Below are positions 11,415 through 21,522 of a DNA stretch of 64,000 nucleotides, piece by piece. This stretch comes from Armigeres subalbatus (taxonomy: Eukaryota; Arthropoda; Insecta; Diptera; Culicidae). The notes beneath the pieces are model-generated. The model searched no databases and had not been told where the DNA came from. It was given only the letters and a program-made list of their open reading frames with translations. The stretch is taken from positions 102,932,988 to 102,996,987 of the forward strand of contig NC_085140.1 in NCBI RefSeq assembly GCF_024139115.2. The letters are read 5' to 3'. The position numbers and the translations under genes are program-made. Each line of letters begins with the position of its first letter. The stretch's first letter is position 1.

Positions 11415-12870
11415 TACACACAACATCGATTTCAATGGTGGTTACATCACCACCTGTCGATCGTAAGCTATGATTGTAACCTAGCGGTCCGTATATCATA
11501 ATCTCACGTTGGAGACGAGCACCCCGACAATAACCATCGCGCATGAACCGCAATAAGCTCTATATCTACATACTGAGGTCCCCGCAGCCCACCCGCGACA
11601 TGTTGATTGTCGGGGTGAACAAAGTGTTCACTGCATCACAGGTTGCCTTATTGCACTCGTTGGTTTTGTTCAAGACGCCACCACCGCTGCAATTTCGACA
11701 TAATCTGTTGAGATGCTGTGTTCACCGCATTCCATATAGCTTCACCTGGCACATCCTCTCGACGAGGCTGTCCGGGGTTGTATCCATACCGCTAACAAGC
11801 AGCATGGCATTGCTGACTCTACCTCACCTACACATTCAGGACACTCCGCAGATTCTACGAAGCCGAACCTGTTAATTTGTTAAAGCAACCTTGCTCAGAC
11901 AACACCTGTATTAGGTGGAAGTTGACTTGACCATGTTTCCTATCAACCCAGTTGGACACATCCGGAATTATTCTGTGGGTCCAGCTACCTTTGACTGCGG
12001 TGTCCCATACTCTTTGCCATTTGAGCAACGAGGCTGCTCTCTTGACACGTCGCACTTGCACCGAGTCCCTTTCGTTGTAGCACTCCACATCTTTCTCTAG
12101 GAGAATGTCAATCGGCATCATCCCAGCTATAACGCACACCGCCTCATATGATATCTGTTGGACATCATTCGTGATAAAGATTTTATCGCCATTGAAGCCC
12201 GCTGACATGCATAATCGACGTGGCTCGTAAAATTGAGCTTATCGTCGATCTTCACGCCCAGATGCTTAAAAGACCTCACGGAGTTAACTGTGTAGGTCCC
12301 TACTCTTATCCTCGCTTGCTGCAACCCATAGCGATTATGCACCACCATGACTTCCGTCTTGTGATGTGCAAGGGACAACCGCCTCGAGTTGAGCAATTCC
12401 TCCACTCTGCTAATCGCGTATGAAGCCTTCAGTTCGACTTCGTCGAGAGTGTCTCCTGCTACCTCTAGCATTACGTCATCCGCGAAGCCTTCAATCTTCA
12501 CACCGGCCGGGAGACTTAAGCGTAATACTCCGTCGTACATAATATTCCACAGAACAGGTCCGAGGATCGATCCCTGTGGAACACCCGCAGACACTACGAT
12601 CGACTTTTGACCAGCATCGGTGTTGTATATCAGCACCCTGTTCTGAAAATAACTTTTCAGTATCCTGCACAGGTAATCCGGAACTCTCAATCGGTGCAGG
12701 GAGTCAGCAATAGCTGCCAAACTAGCATTGTTAAACGCGTTTTTTTACATCAAGTGTAATCAATGCGCAATACCTAATACCTCGTCTGTTTAAACCTTTC
12801 GCTATCTTGGCCGTATCCGTTACCGATCGAATTGCTCCGATGGTAGAACGGCCCTTACATTGTGGTTGTG
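11415..12870 (-). pseudogene. R1-like non-LTR retrotransposon, 3' remnant
   Basis: The frame 12127-12720 encodes the reverse transcriptase core: AGVPQGSILGP at residues 45-55, the catalytic FADD at 79-82, then the KHLGVKIDDKLNF block. An upstream piece of the same domain, ending LDVKNAF, sits before a run of seven T that breaks the frame near 12740. Downstream, 11855-12208 encodes the typical C-terminal block (KGSWTHRIIPDVSNWVDRK, then VNFHLIQVLSEQGCF). In another frame a Cys pair follows, CPECVGEVESA. The order and motifs fit the R1 clade. The 5' half (ORF1 and endonuclease) is absent, and stops and frameshifts show it is dead. The left limit is approximate. Confidence 0.8.
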
Positions 12871-13034
12871 TGTGACTCGAAGGCTGTGTAGCGTTAGGGT
12901 CTTAGCGGCTATGAGCCTTTAAAAATCGGGTGGACAGCCACTTACCGACACACGAGTGCAGCAACTTAGTTGTGACTGAATCTGGCGGTATATAAGTTAT
13001 TGTGACCCATCTTCCGAATCTTCCATCTACAAAA

Positions 13035-14010
13035 ATGGATGAAGGACAAAAACAAAGAAGAAGAAAAAAAGAAAAATGGAGAAGAAGAAAAGAAAAAGGA
13101 AGACGGAGAAAAGGAAAAAGGAAGAAGGAGAAAAGGAAAAGGAAGAATGATAAGAGAAAAGGGAAGAAGGAGAAAAGGGAAAAGAAGAAGGAAAAAAAGG
13201 AAGAAGGAAAAATGGAAAAGATAAAAGGCAGAAGGAATAAGGAAGAAAGAAGAAGAATGAAAGAAGAAGGAAGAAGGAAGAAGGAAAAAGGAGATGGACG
13301 AAGGAAGAAGGAAGATGGAAGAAGCGAGAAGGAAGAAGGAAGTAGGAAGAAGGAAGAAGGAAGAATGAAGAAGGAAGAAGGAAGAGAGAAGAAGGAAGAG
13401 GGAAGAGGGAAGAAGGAAGAAGGAAGAAGGAAGAAGGAAGAAGGAAGAAGATGGAAGATGGAAGAAAGAAGAAAGAAGAAGGAAGAAGAAAGAAGGAAGA
13501 AGGAGGAAGAACGAAGGAAGAGAGAAGTGAGAAGGAAAAATAAGAAAGAAGAAGGAAGAAGGAAGAAGAAAGAAGGAAGAAGGAGGAAGAACGAAAGAAG
13601 AGAGAAGTGAGAAGAAAAAAGAAGAAGCAGTAAGGAATAAGGAATAAGGAAGCAGGAAAAAGGAAGAAGCAAGAAGAAAGTAAGTATAAGAAAGCAGGGG
13701 AAAGGAAGAAGGAAGAAGGCAGAATGAGGAAGTAAAAATGAAAACCACTAGTAGAAAAGAGGAAGAAGAATGAGGGTAAAAGAAAGAAGAAAAAATAAAG
13801 AAGGGAAAAAAAAAGAAGGAAGAAAGAAAAAAAAATAAGGGAGAAAGAAGAATGATCAAAAAAGGAGGAAAAGGGAGAAAAAAGAATAAAGAAGTAACAA
13901 AGAAGAAGGAAGAAGAAAAAAGGAAGGGCGAAGAAGAAAAAAGGAAGAAAGAAGAAAAAAGAAGAAAGCTAGAATAAGCAAGAAGGGAGAAAGAAGAAGG
14001 GGTTATGAAG
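13035..14010 (+). repeat. Polypurine tract, GAAGGA-type microsatellite
   Basis: Almost a kilobase of the plus strand is A and G, made of irregular GAAGAAGGA units with very few pyrimidines. An internal block around 13490-13535 recurs near 13573-13618. Long open frames on both strands (Lys/Arg/Glu-rich or Phe/Leu/Ser-rich) are composition artefacts. Such tracts can form triplex DNA, but that is general knowledge and nothing here tests it. Confidence 0.95.
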
Positions 14011-14559
14011 GAAGAACTTCTCTTGTTTCTTTCTGCTCATTCGGCCTAATGACCATTCAGCATAATGAACTTCGGCCAACTTACCTGACACCGTAAGAAA
14101 TATGTGATTCTTAAATGAATTTGAGACTGAAGTATTATTAATCTGCCAGTTCGAGCTTTTTCTCTATCCAAGTGACTACTTGATTTTATCAAAGTGACTA
14201 CTTGATTTTATCACCCCCTGGTGAATTTTGGGGTGATAAATTAGGAAATGTGACAAAATCGGAAAAAAAATACTTCAAATTTTTTAATTCATTTCAGGAA
14301 TATGAATCACTTTATGCCTTGGAAATGTAAAATGCGTGAACGGTACCCGATATTTCTTGTCGAAAAAAAGCTTTGAAAATCCTTGACAGGTCCTCAGAAA
14401 CGACTTTTAATAAACCACAGGCGGTGAAAGATTGTTCATGATAATCATTGTTGCTTGCGGTATTATTTACATAAATAAAAAGAACGACTAAAAATTTCTA
14501 AATTTTTTGGGGTGACCAAATCGGGTCGAAAACGTGACAAAGTTATCGGGATATTATCG
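14011..14559. other. Non-coding stretch with a 22-bp direct repeat
   Basis: A short direct duplication, AGTGACTACTTGATTTTATC twice, lies at about 14170-14212. A TTCGGCC-containing fragment at 14040-14075 resembles the foldback repeat at 35000. Motifs near 14210-14260 and 14510-14540 share GGGGTGA and may be element ends. No gene is seen. Confidence 0.4.
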
Positions 14560-15330
14560 GGATTGATCGAGGATTGGACTTACGATCAATACCAGCAAAC
14601 CGAGGTACATGGTTGTTGACAATCAACGTGGGTTCATTTGTAGGGGTGGTAGCGAAATGGTGCTGGATGGTGAAAAATTTGAAGTGGTAGAAGAATTTGT
14701 GTATCTTGGAACATTAGTGACGTGCGATAATGATGTTACCTGCGAGGTGAAAAGGCGTATTACAGCTGCAAATAGGGATTTTTACGGACTTCGTAACCAG
14801 TCCCGTAATCTGCAAACGAAAACAAAACTCGCGCTGTATACCACTCTGATTCTTCCGGTGGCTTTATACGGCCATGAAACATGGACGTTAAAGGAGGCTG
14901 ATCGGAGAGCTTTCGGAGTGTTTGAGCGTAAGGTGCTGCGGACAATACTCGGCGGTAAACAGGAGAACGGTATCTGGCGGCGTCGCATGAACCCCGAATT
15001 GTACCAGGAGTATAAAGGGCTGGATATTATTAAACTTATACAACACGGCAGACTACGGTGGGCTAGTCACGTTGTTCGTATGCCGGAAGAACGTCTTGCG
15101 AAGATAATATTTAGTAGAGAACCCGGAAGAGGCCACAGACTTCGAGGAAGGCCGCGTACACGATGGCTTTTTGCAGTTGAAGAGAATCTAAGGGCGCTCA
15201 ATGTTCAGGGCGACTGGAAGCGATTGACCCAGGATCGAGTCCAGTGGAGAAGGATACTCCATTCGGCGTACCGTGGGGGACCAAAATCCATAAAGCACCG
15301 AAATCCGCCCACCTCATGATTTATCTTATC
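14560..15330 (+). pseudogene. RTE-type retrotransposon, 3' fragment (family B)
   Basis: The open frame 14609-15319 (236 codons) is the C-terminal part of an RTE-like ORF2. It starts just after the catalytic core, with the SEMVLDGEKFEVVEEFVYLG block, then VKRRITAANRDFYGL, KTKLALYTTLILPV and YGHETWTLK. The conserved tail follows: FERKVLRTILGG, GRLRWASHVVRMPEER and RGRPRTRW. The same protein region is in the minus-strand copy at 38462-40496, which ends at the same HSA point; here the stop is lost and the frame reads on about 16 codons. The 5' end is truncated, as is usual for incomplete reverse transcription. The fragment alone cannot move. Confidence 0.85.
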
Positions 15331-16330
15331 CTGTTCAGATACTTGACAGTAAGCTTTTAGTGCATAGAAATGGAAAGAAGGCTTTGAAATTAAAACAACA
15401 AAAATCAAAAACAAATCGCCACCCACCAAACGCGGAGTTTCTGCCGCCATTTTGTTTTCGGGTAGAGCATAATTGCACCAAAAGTAACTGTGTTTTAATT
15501 GCTAATTGCGAATCATTACATAAGATGAGTGGAATACAAATCGAAGGGGTCGCTTCTCAAGGTGCGTTTTGAACTATTTACAGTGGTAGCGTTTTATTAG
15601 AAACTAGCAGATTCGTTGAACTTCGTCCCGCCCAATATTATTTAGTTAGCATAAACCGTTTTCTATGAATTCACAATTTGAATGTTGACGTTTGTTCTGC
15701 GATTCGGTTTTATTTGGCCTTTCAGAAACCTCTTTCAGGCATTTTCTATGATTTTTTTTGTGATTTTTTTCGTGGGGTGAACTCATAATTTCATTTACGC
15801 TTAAGGTAATAATCGACTAAAGCCCAACCGTGTAAAAAAAAACGAACTTTGGTGTAATCAATATAATGAAGCAGTATCTTTTTACTCATTTTTCGATGTT
15901 GTCTTATTTTGAACGAAAATAAGTTAAATTAGTTGAAACTTCAGGTCTTAGAGTGTAAGTGTTCGTGATATGAATCAGAACAAAATAACTTTGTCTAACA
16001 AGGCACTATTTTAAAACCGACAGAAGAGCTAAATTGTCATTCAAAAGACATCATGTAAAATGACACATGACGTACCTATTAGAGTGATTTCGTTTTATTG
16101 CCTCAGATTTTATATTCAGGAAAATGTACTGTTGGATAAAAATATAGGGCCATTTGGTTAAACGTTTGTCGCAAAACTATAAAACGAAAGCTAAGCCTTT
16201 ATTAAAATTGTAGATATTAATCAAATGAAATTTTACAACACTGAAAACAGCTGAGCATCGGAAAATATCACAGTATTTTGCATCTACATCCTATAACTGC
16301 TGTATTTTTTTTTCCTATTTTCATAGAAGG
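15331..16330. other. Non-coding AT-rich stretch
   Basis: No gene or clear repeat is recognised. The open frame 15360-15572 has no recognisable domain. The sequence is strongly AT-rich and contains many short homopolymer runs. Confidence 0.4.
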
Positions 16331-16462
16331 GGTATTCACTTAACGGCGTAGTCTGCTGCGTGTCTGTTTATAGAAATGTGTCATAGTTGATTTGAAATAT
16401 GTCCCTTGTGATTGTGTATGGAATATTTTACACGCAGCAAGCTACGCTGTTAAGTGAATACC
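16331..16462. mobile_element. Palindromic MITE, 132 bp
   Basis: The arms GGTATTCACTTAACGGCGTA and, inverted, GGTATTCACTTAACAGCGTA bracket a short spacer and extend for about 32 bp (to CTGCTGCGTG). No ORF is present. The target duplication is not obvious. Confidence 0.75.
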
Positions 16463-16787
16463 ATTAGAAATAAAATAACAGTAGTTAAGAACAGATGATG
16501 TATCTTCATCTCTTGTACATACAAATTTTGTTTGTATTCGAATAACTTAAAAACTGCTGAATGAGTTTCTCACTCCTTCAGCAACCCTGGTTTACAATAT
16601 ATTTTCCAATAGGAAAGTCACGATCAAAAATAGTAAAAGTTATCGAAAACTAAAATAAAAATTTGTAAGGGAATTTGTTGGGTAGCTCAGAAGCGTTTTA
16701 TTCCTCTAATTGAATATATGGAAGTAGATAGTTTGCTTAGAAAAATTGTCAAAGTTTAGTAAGCTCCTATCAAAAATCATCAAGTTT

Positions 16788-17240
16788 ATCATCATCATCA
16801 TCATCATCATTGAGCATTTCGCACAAATTTGTAGGTGGTACAAGCCAAGACTATTGTATGAGAGTAGAAACACTTTGATCCGTTACCACAGATATTGATT
16901 TGGAACTAATAGCTATCTCTTAGATGGAAGCAATGCACTCTCCAATAGTCGAGATCTGTCCTGGCCACGTCCTTGCGAATGCTGAGGAAGGGGAAGGATG
17001 GTTCGTTGGACACCTACTTAAGAAAGATGCAGAGAACTCTACGACCTCTCATAGGTGCCACGGGAGGTTTTTGGATTGTTAGTGTTGAAGGTTTAACAGT
17101 AGGAATCGTTCTGGTAGAACGTGAAACACAGAAAGAACAAAGATAGAAATACAAAGAAGGAAAGGGACGAGCCTGGAATTGAACCCACGACCTCCTGCTT
17201 ATAAGGCAGAAGCGATAGCCACGAGACCACCGAGCTCGTC
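16788..17240 (-). mobile_element. tRNA-headed SINE with (ATG)n tail
   Basis: The insertion is bounded by a perfect 22-bp direct repeat beginning CCTATCAAAAATCATCAAGT, at 16766-16787 and 17241-17262. On the minus strand it opens with a tRNA-like cloverleaf: GGACGAG pairs with CTCGTCC as the acceptor stem, the anticodon loop is CTTATAA inside CTGC/GCAG, and GGGTTCAATTCC is the B-box. About 370 bp of body follows, and it ends in a (ATG)n microsatellite. Related tRNA-like heads occur at 46494 and, as a scrap, near 43050. The family name is unknown to me. Confidence 0.85.
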
Positions 17241-17322
17241 CCTATCAAAAATCATCAAGTTTTAAACACAAAATAACGTATAGCGGATCTTATCGAGAAT
17301 ATTCATTATCAAATGACACAAA

Positions 17323-17640
17323 TGAATCATTTGTTTGAGAAACAGCATATATCCATTTTACACAATTTCGAGAAAACAAAAAACTGTTTTTGTACAAATT
17401 GGTACCGAATCTTTCGATTTCTTCGATAGATCAATAGATCAAACTCAACATCCTGGGGTACTTCTATTGCAAAAACTGTCTTCAAAGTGCATGGACATAT
17501 GTAGTTTCTCTAACAAACAATTTTTTTTCGTATGTTTTGCCAGAATACGTATTTTTGGACGAGGATTCAGAATATATAAAAACCTCATTTTGGCCAAAAA
17601 TTATACATATGCAGTTTCTCAAACGAACGATTCAAATAGA
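17323..17640. repeat. Diverged copy of the 905-bp repeat family
   Basis: This aligns with 1912-2258, sharing ATTTCTTCGATAGATCAATAG-like, GACGAGGATTCAG, CTCATTTTGGCCAAAAAT and CAGTTTCTCAAACGAACG blocks. Divergence is much higher than between the two tandem copies, so it is an independent older insertion. Confidence 0.75.
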
Positions 17641-17652
17641 TAAGTATGTTGT

Positions 17653-17720
17653 CGGAGGTGAGCCAGCCAAGGGCTGAAAGCCTCCTTAATAAAGATATAT
17701 AAAAATACGAGAAAGGCAAA
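17653..17720 (+). mobile_element. Mini-retroposon, about 68 bp, copy 1
   Basis: The insert begins CGGAGGTGAGCCAGCCAAGG, continues GCTGAAAGCCTCC, and ends in an A-rich tail that contains AATAAAGAT. It is flanked by AAGTATGTTGT (17642-17652) and AAGTATATTGT (17721-17731), an 11-bp target duplication with one mismatch. GGAGG and CCTCC can pair around an inner AGCC/GGCT stem, so a transcript would fold into a hairpin. Confidence 0.65.
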
Positions 17721-17731
17721 AAGTATATTGT

Positions 17732-18445
17732 TTTGTGTTTTTTTACGAGCAAAGTGCTGTTACCTCCCCCATTTTAAAATGATCTTTGTTGGCTTTTCAC
17801 CACCGATCACTGCCTTAACATTTATTGCGAGATTTATTTATTGAAGAAGAATATAAACACATAACCATATTGAGCGAGCACGCATAGAAAATCCACTGGA
17901 AACGCTTCTATCATCAGCTTCATTACTGAACATTATCGTGGAAGTGTGTGGACATTCCTTGAATCGTTCCCAATAGTTTCTCTTAACATGCTGCCCTACA
18001 AGGATTGTTCGTACAGTTTGATGGGTTTCCCCGTGTTATTGATCCGATTATCAGTAATAAAAACTAAAGTTAAAACGTTATGTCACCAAGAACACTCCTA
18101 TCATGTTTCTTCTTTGCTGCATTCGCATTCCCAGTTTCTTTCACTCGTTCCAACCAATCCCACCCACACTGTCTGGTAGTAACTACCGTCTGTGAAAGAA
18201 AGACTAATGGATTAACGACAGGATCTACAGATACAGAACAAGGTAACAGCAACAAACCGTGACTGTGGTCAAAATGTTGATAAACTTTGGCAACATTCTT
18301 AGGTTAGTTTATGTTGAACGGGAAGAGGACAGAAAAAACAGAAACGGGAAACAATTCGAATTTGAACTTTTGATAACTTTTACAATTTATCTTCTTTACC
18401 TCATATTCTTAAAATGATTCAAATTTTTTATTCAAACATTTTTAT
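17732..18445. other. Non-coding stretch, likely kinase gene intron
   Basis: No exon or repeat is recognised. Short open frames around 17946-18262 lie on both strands and lack domain signatures. If the kinase gene at 19449-20354 continues leftward, this is intronic. Confidence 0.35.
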
Positions 18446-18866
18446 TAAGTAGCAGTATTGTAAAATATCATCTGCATGTCATTTGACACACACGCCTATA
18501 ACTTTTTTAAGAAGCCTAATCCATTTAATGATTTTCGATGAAGTTATAACGCTTGAGGCTCCTCCAGAGGTGAGCCAGCCTAGAGTTGTAAGCCTGATTG
18601 ATATAGAATCACAAAAAAAAAACGCTTGAGGCTATATTTTCGTCCAAAGGTACATTGCTCTAAATGTGAGCAGTGGAGAGTGGAGAGGGAAATCTCTCCA
18701 AAATGTCACGTGCCTTTTGACATAATGTCATTTGAATGACATTTTGACTCCCACGCCTTACATGACATGTTTAGAGCAATATTAGCCAAAGTTGTAGGGA
18801 CATTTATGCCTGCTATTTTCATATGCAAATGAATGCCAATGACATTTTACAATGCTGCTTAGTAGT
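18446..18866. mobile_element. MITE-like element interrupted by a mini-retroposon
   Basis: The ends TAAGTAGCAGTATTGTAAAA and, inverted, TAAGCAGCATTGTAAAATGT form terminal inverted repeats of about 25 bp. Several TGTCATTTGA-like motifs occur inside. The 60-bp retroposon at 18561-18620 has inserted into it. Confidence 0.45.
18561..18620 (+). mobile_element. Mini-retroposon, 60 bp, copy 2
   Basis: A perfect 13-bp duplication, AACGCTTGAGGCT (18548-18560 and 18621-18633), brackets a 60-bp insert. The insert reads CCTCCAGAGGTGAGCCAGCC, then TAGAGTTGTAAGCCTG, and ends in eight A. The GAGGTGAGCCAGCC core is shared with copy 1 at 17653. The poly-A end and the target duplication are the hallmarks of LINE-driven retroposition. 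Confidence 0.8.
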
Positions 18867-19448
18867 ACTTTTGAAGGTAGAGGCGGCTACAGTTACTCAA
18901 AAATTCAATTCATTATTTTCCTATAACACCTAGGGAAGATCCATAAATTAAGTAATGCATGTAAAAGCAAGTATGACGAGCCATACAAACTCCTCAAAAT
19001 TAATATTTTTGAGCAATAAAATCAATGAATCTTCCCAAGCTAGGGACAAACAAAGAGTGAATACCGTCACGTTCCGGATGTGAGTAGAGTCCTGATTCTA
19101 CTGTTTGCACCGAAACGTGTGGAACTCTAATCAAACAGATCCACTGAGAAGAGCGCAGAGGACAACAGATGGGATGAGGTCAACTCTAACAACTGCTGCT
19201 GAACTGAGAATGCGATGCAAAACAAGAACTGATTTGGTTCTAGGCCAGTCGTGTCAATCCGGCGCGTAGGCGGCGGGTCGGAAGGGTCAGATGTGGATAC
19301 GGAGTTATCAGAAACATGCATCTTAGGTACTTGCGTTTGCCATTTAGCTGTTAGTAAGGCGAAGCTTAATGCATTAGTACTTTTTAACCGAGCCTGGATG
19401 GAATGATTGTCATGCTTTTTACCATGAAGGACTTTTTAGGGAACTCAC
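18867..19448 (-). other. Presumed intron of the kinase gene
   Basis: This starts with the GTGAGT donor of the last recognised kinase exon. No matching next exon is visible. A minus-strand frame at 19127-19321 rich in Ser, Pro and Asp at its start could be an alternative exon, but it has no kinase motif. The region otherwise lacks repeats I know. Confidence 0.4.
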
Positions 19449-20354
19449 AGAACGTAACAGATAACTCCCAGGCTCCACATGTCCGTGTAGAAGTAGATTT
19501 CGTCATAGTTGAGAACCTCCGGGGCAGTGAACTCAGGTGTACCGAACATGACCTGAAAATAAATAAATATTGAATTGGAATAATCATCCAAAATCACACC
19601 TGGTAAAATTATGAACGACTATTTACGTGAAGCTTTTTGTTTGGGTCATACCGTCTGGCAAAACCGAAATCAATGATCTTTATCCGATTGCCAGTCTTTG
19701 TGAGACACAGAATGTTTTCCGGCTAGAATCAAAGAAAATAAGATTAGCAACAGGCAAATATAGAAATCGTGTTGCACCGCCATCCGACCTTCATGTCAAG
19801 ATGAATTATACTCCTGCTGTGAATGTATTCCATGCCCTCGCAGATCTGTCTCATGAACACGGCGCATGCTTTCTCTGTCAGCACAAAGTCGTCATCAATT
19901 ACTCGCTCAAACAGCTCACCACCTTGGACTCTGGAACAAGATACACAATAAACAACACAAGAGTAATTAATCCATGGGGTCTATTTATAACTCTTCAAGA
20001 TTCTAAATCATGGACGGTGGAGCCGCATGGTTGTTCACCCAATTAATCAGAATACTTACAGTTCTAGTATCACATAGACTTTGTTTTCGTAGTCGAACGC
20101 ATCGAAGAGCTGGATCAGCCGGGGATGGTGCAGGCAGCTCATGATGTCGATCTCCTGTATAGCGTCGGTGCGTTCTTTTTTCTTCTTGCAGGACACTATT
20201 TTGGCTGCCAGTTCCAGTCCGGTTGCCTTTTCCCGGCATAGGAACACCGTCCCGAACGTACCCCGGCCCAGTTCCGGTAGGATGTCGAAGCTCTGCCGTG
20301 GATCGACATTTTCCTTCAGCTGCACCTGTCGGTAAGGAAATGCTGGTGCGAGTT
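19449..20354 (-). CDS. Myosin-light-chain-kinase-type protein kinase, four exons (partial)
   Basis: Four spliced exons encode most of a Ser/Thr kinase domain of the MLCK/titin-kinase family, which phosphorylates myosin regulatory light chain or acts on cytoskeletal partners. Exons are 20354-20060, 19930-19789, 19722-19627 and 19552-19449. All junctions are AG acceptors and GT donors (GTAAGT, GTCGGA, GTAAAT, GTGAGT), with phases that keep the frame; introns are 129, 66 and 74 bp. The domain shows the glycine loop GRGTFGTV, the ATP lysine in AAKIV, the catalytic loop HLDMKPENIL, DFG in DFGFARR, and APEVLNYDE. The last exon stops after [10 protein letters not shown], so the C-lobe end and any calmodulin-binding region lie further left, outside recognised sequence; N-terminal exons lie to the right. 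It resembles Stretchin-Mlck or Sqa-type insect kinases, and I cannot choose between them. Confidence 0.9.
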
Positions 20355-21330
20355 CTGAAACAGGAAGAGAAACGAAAGTGGGGGAATAAATATTTGTTCG
20401 AGTGGGATTCTTGAAGGGGTGTGGGGGGCATAGATAAAACAAATTGGACCATTCGATTGCAGATTTTATTGCCCCCGGTGTAAACAAATATAGCAGCGCC
20501 CAACCGATTGCCGACTGCCTGCATATGTTTTCGCGGTCAGAGCAAGTGGTTGATTTTGGGCGTGATGATGATGGTTTTCGAACGGAGAGTTGAAGATTGA
20601 CGGATTAATGGATGTTTTATTTGAAATGAAATCGAAAACATCGTCAAAAACATATTGGGTTGATTTTAAGCATATTGACGCACTGCGCGGTATTCTGGTT
20701 TAAAGCAGTTAATGGGTTGATCGACATTGTTGCCACTTATTGGCTGAAACAAAGTGACGTAGTCACTAAATCTAAAATTAGAATATTTTAATCACTTATT
20801 GTAGGCTTTCACATACTAAATCTGTCTCATGCCGCGCGATAATTGAGTTGGCAGTTACTTGTCAAAACTTCGACTCTTTAGAAAGCATCGCTAAATACTT
20901 TTCTATAGCAGAATGACAATGTATTCTGAAGCTATTATTTTGATTTATGTTATATTTCCACAACATTTCCAACACCGTGGGGCATCGAAATCCATACTCT
21001 TAAGCCTCGGTATATGGAAAAGTCTTTAGAAAATACGAATCGAATGCAAATTAAAATTTTGTCGTTTATAAAGTATTCTGCATTTACGCATTGAGAAACT
21101 AAGAAAAACATGAAAAGACAATGAATTGAATCACACCTTTTGAATTGAAATTCACCGTGGCTATAGCTATTTTTTGTCTAGATATACAAATTTTAAAAAA
21201 AATTGTCTCTACTGCAAATTTTGGTTCTATTCTATCGTTTATGGAAATGTTCGAGAATCTCTTCTCTATTCTCGAAAATATCGGAACTTGCAAGACAAAT
21301 GATTCTTGTCATATTGTTCTCGATTTCAAA
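20355..21330 (-). other. Presumed upstream intron of the kinase gene
   Basis: The acceptor TTTCAG abuts the first recognised exon at 20354. The open frame extends upstream to about 20524, but that part reads through the intron and has no domain character. No earlier exon is recognised. Confidence 0.4.
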
Positions 21331-21522
21331 AGATATTTTAGTTACAAGATAAAGATTGTCGCTGTCGTCGCTGCCCGGAACATCTTTTGTTGGCGAGGAT
21401 AGGGTGCTAAATGTCAATGAAGGAAACATACATACGATTCGACAGTTCGATACCCAACATATCTCGGACAGCAGAACAAAGGGAACCGAAGCGACAATCT
21501 TTATCTCGTAACTAAAATATCT
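21331..21522. mobile_element. Hairpin repeat, MITE-like
   Basis: Inverted arms of about 33 bp, AGATATTTTAGTTACAAGAT (21331-21363 in full) and its near complement at 21490-21522, enclose about 125 bp. The outer TTCTCGATTTC sequence also pairs on both sides. It is non-coding. Confidence 0.6.

Noticed and set aside
11543..11875. Plus-strand 110-codon frame
   Set aside because: It lies antisense to the C-terminal and 3' part of the R1-like element and has no domain.
12902..13859. Long Phe/Leu/Ser-rich and Lys/Arg/Glu-rich frames in the polypurine tract
   Set aside because: Extreme base composition removes stop codons on both strands. The proteins have no domain character beyond composition.
17157..17240. 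A tRNA gene with a possible UAU anticodon
   Set aside because: The T-arm does not pair properly, and the segment is the head of a retroposon bounded by a 22-bp target duplication, so it is SINE rather than a working tRNA gene.
20355..20524. N-terminal extension of the kinase frame from a Met in the first open frame
   Set aside because: A TTTCAG acceptor stands immediately before the conserved part, and the extension has low-complexity, non-domain sequence, so it is intron read-through.
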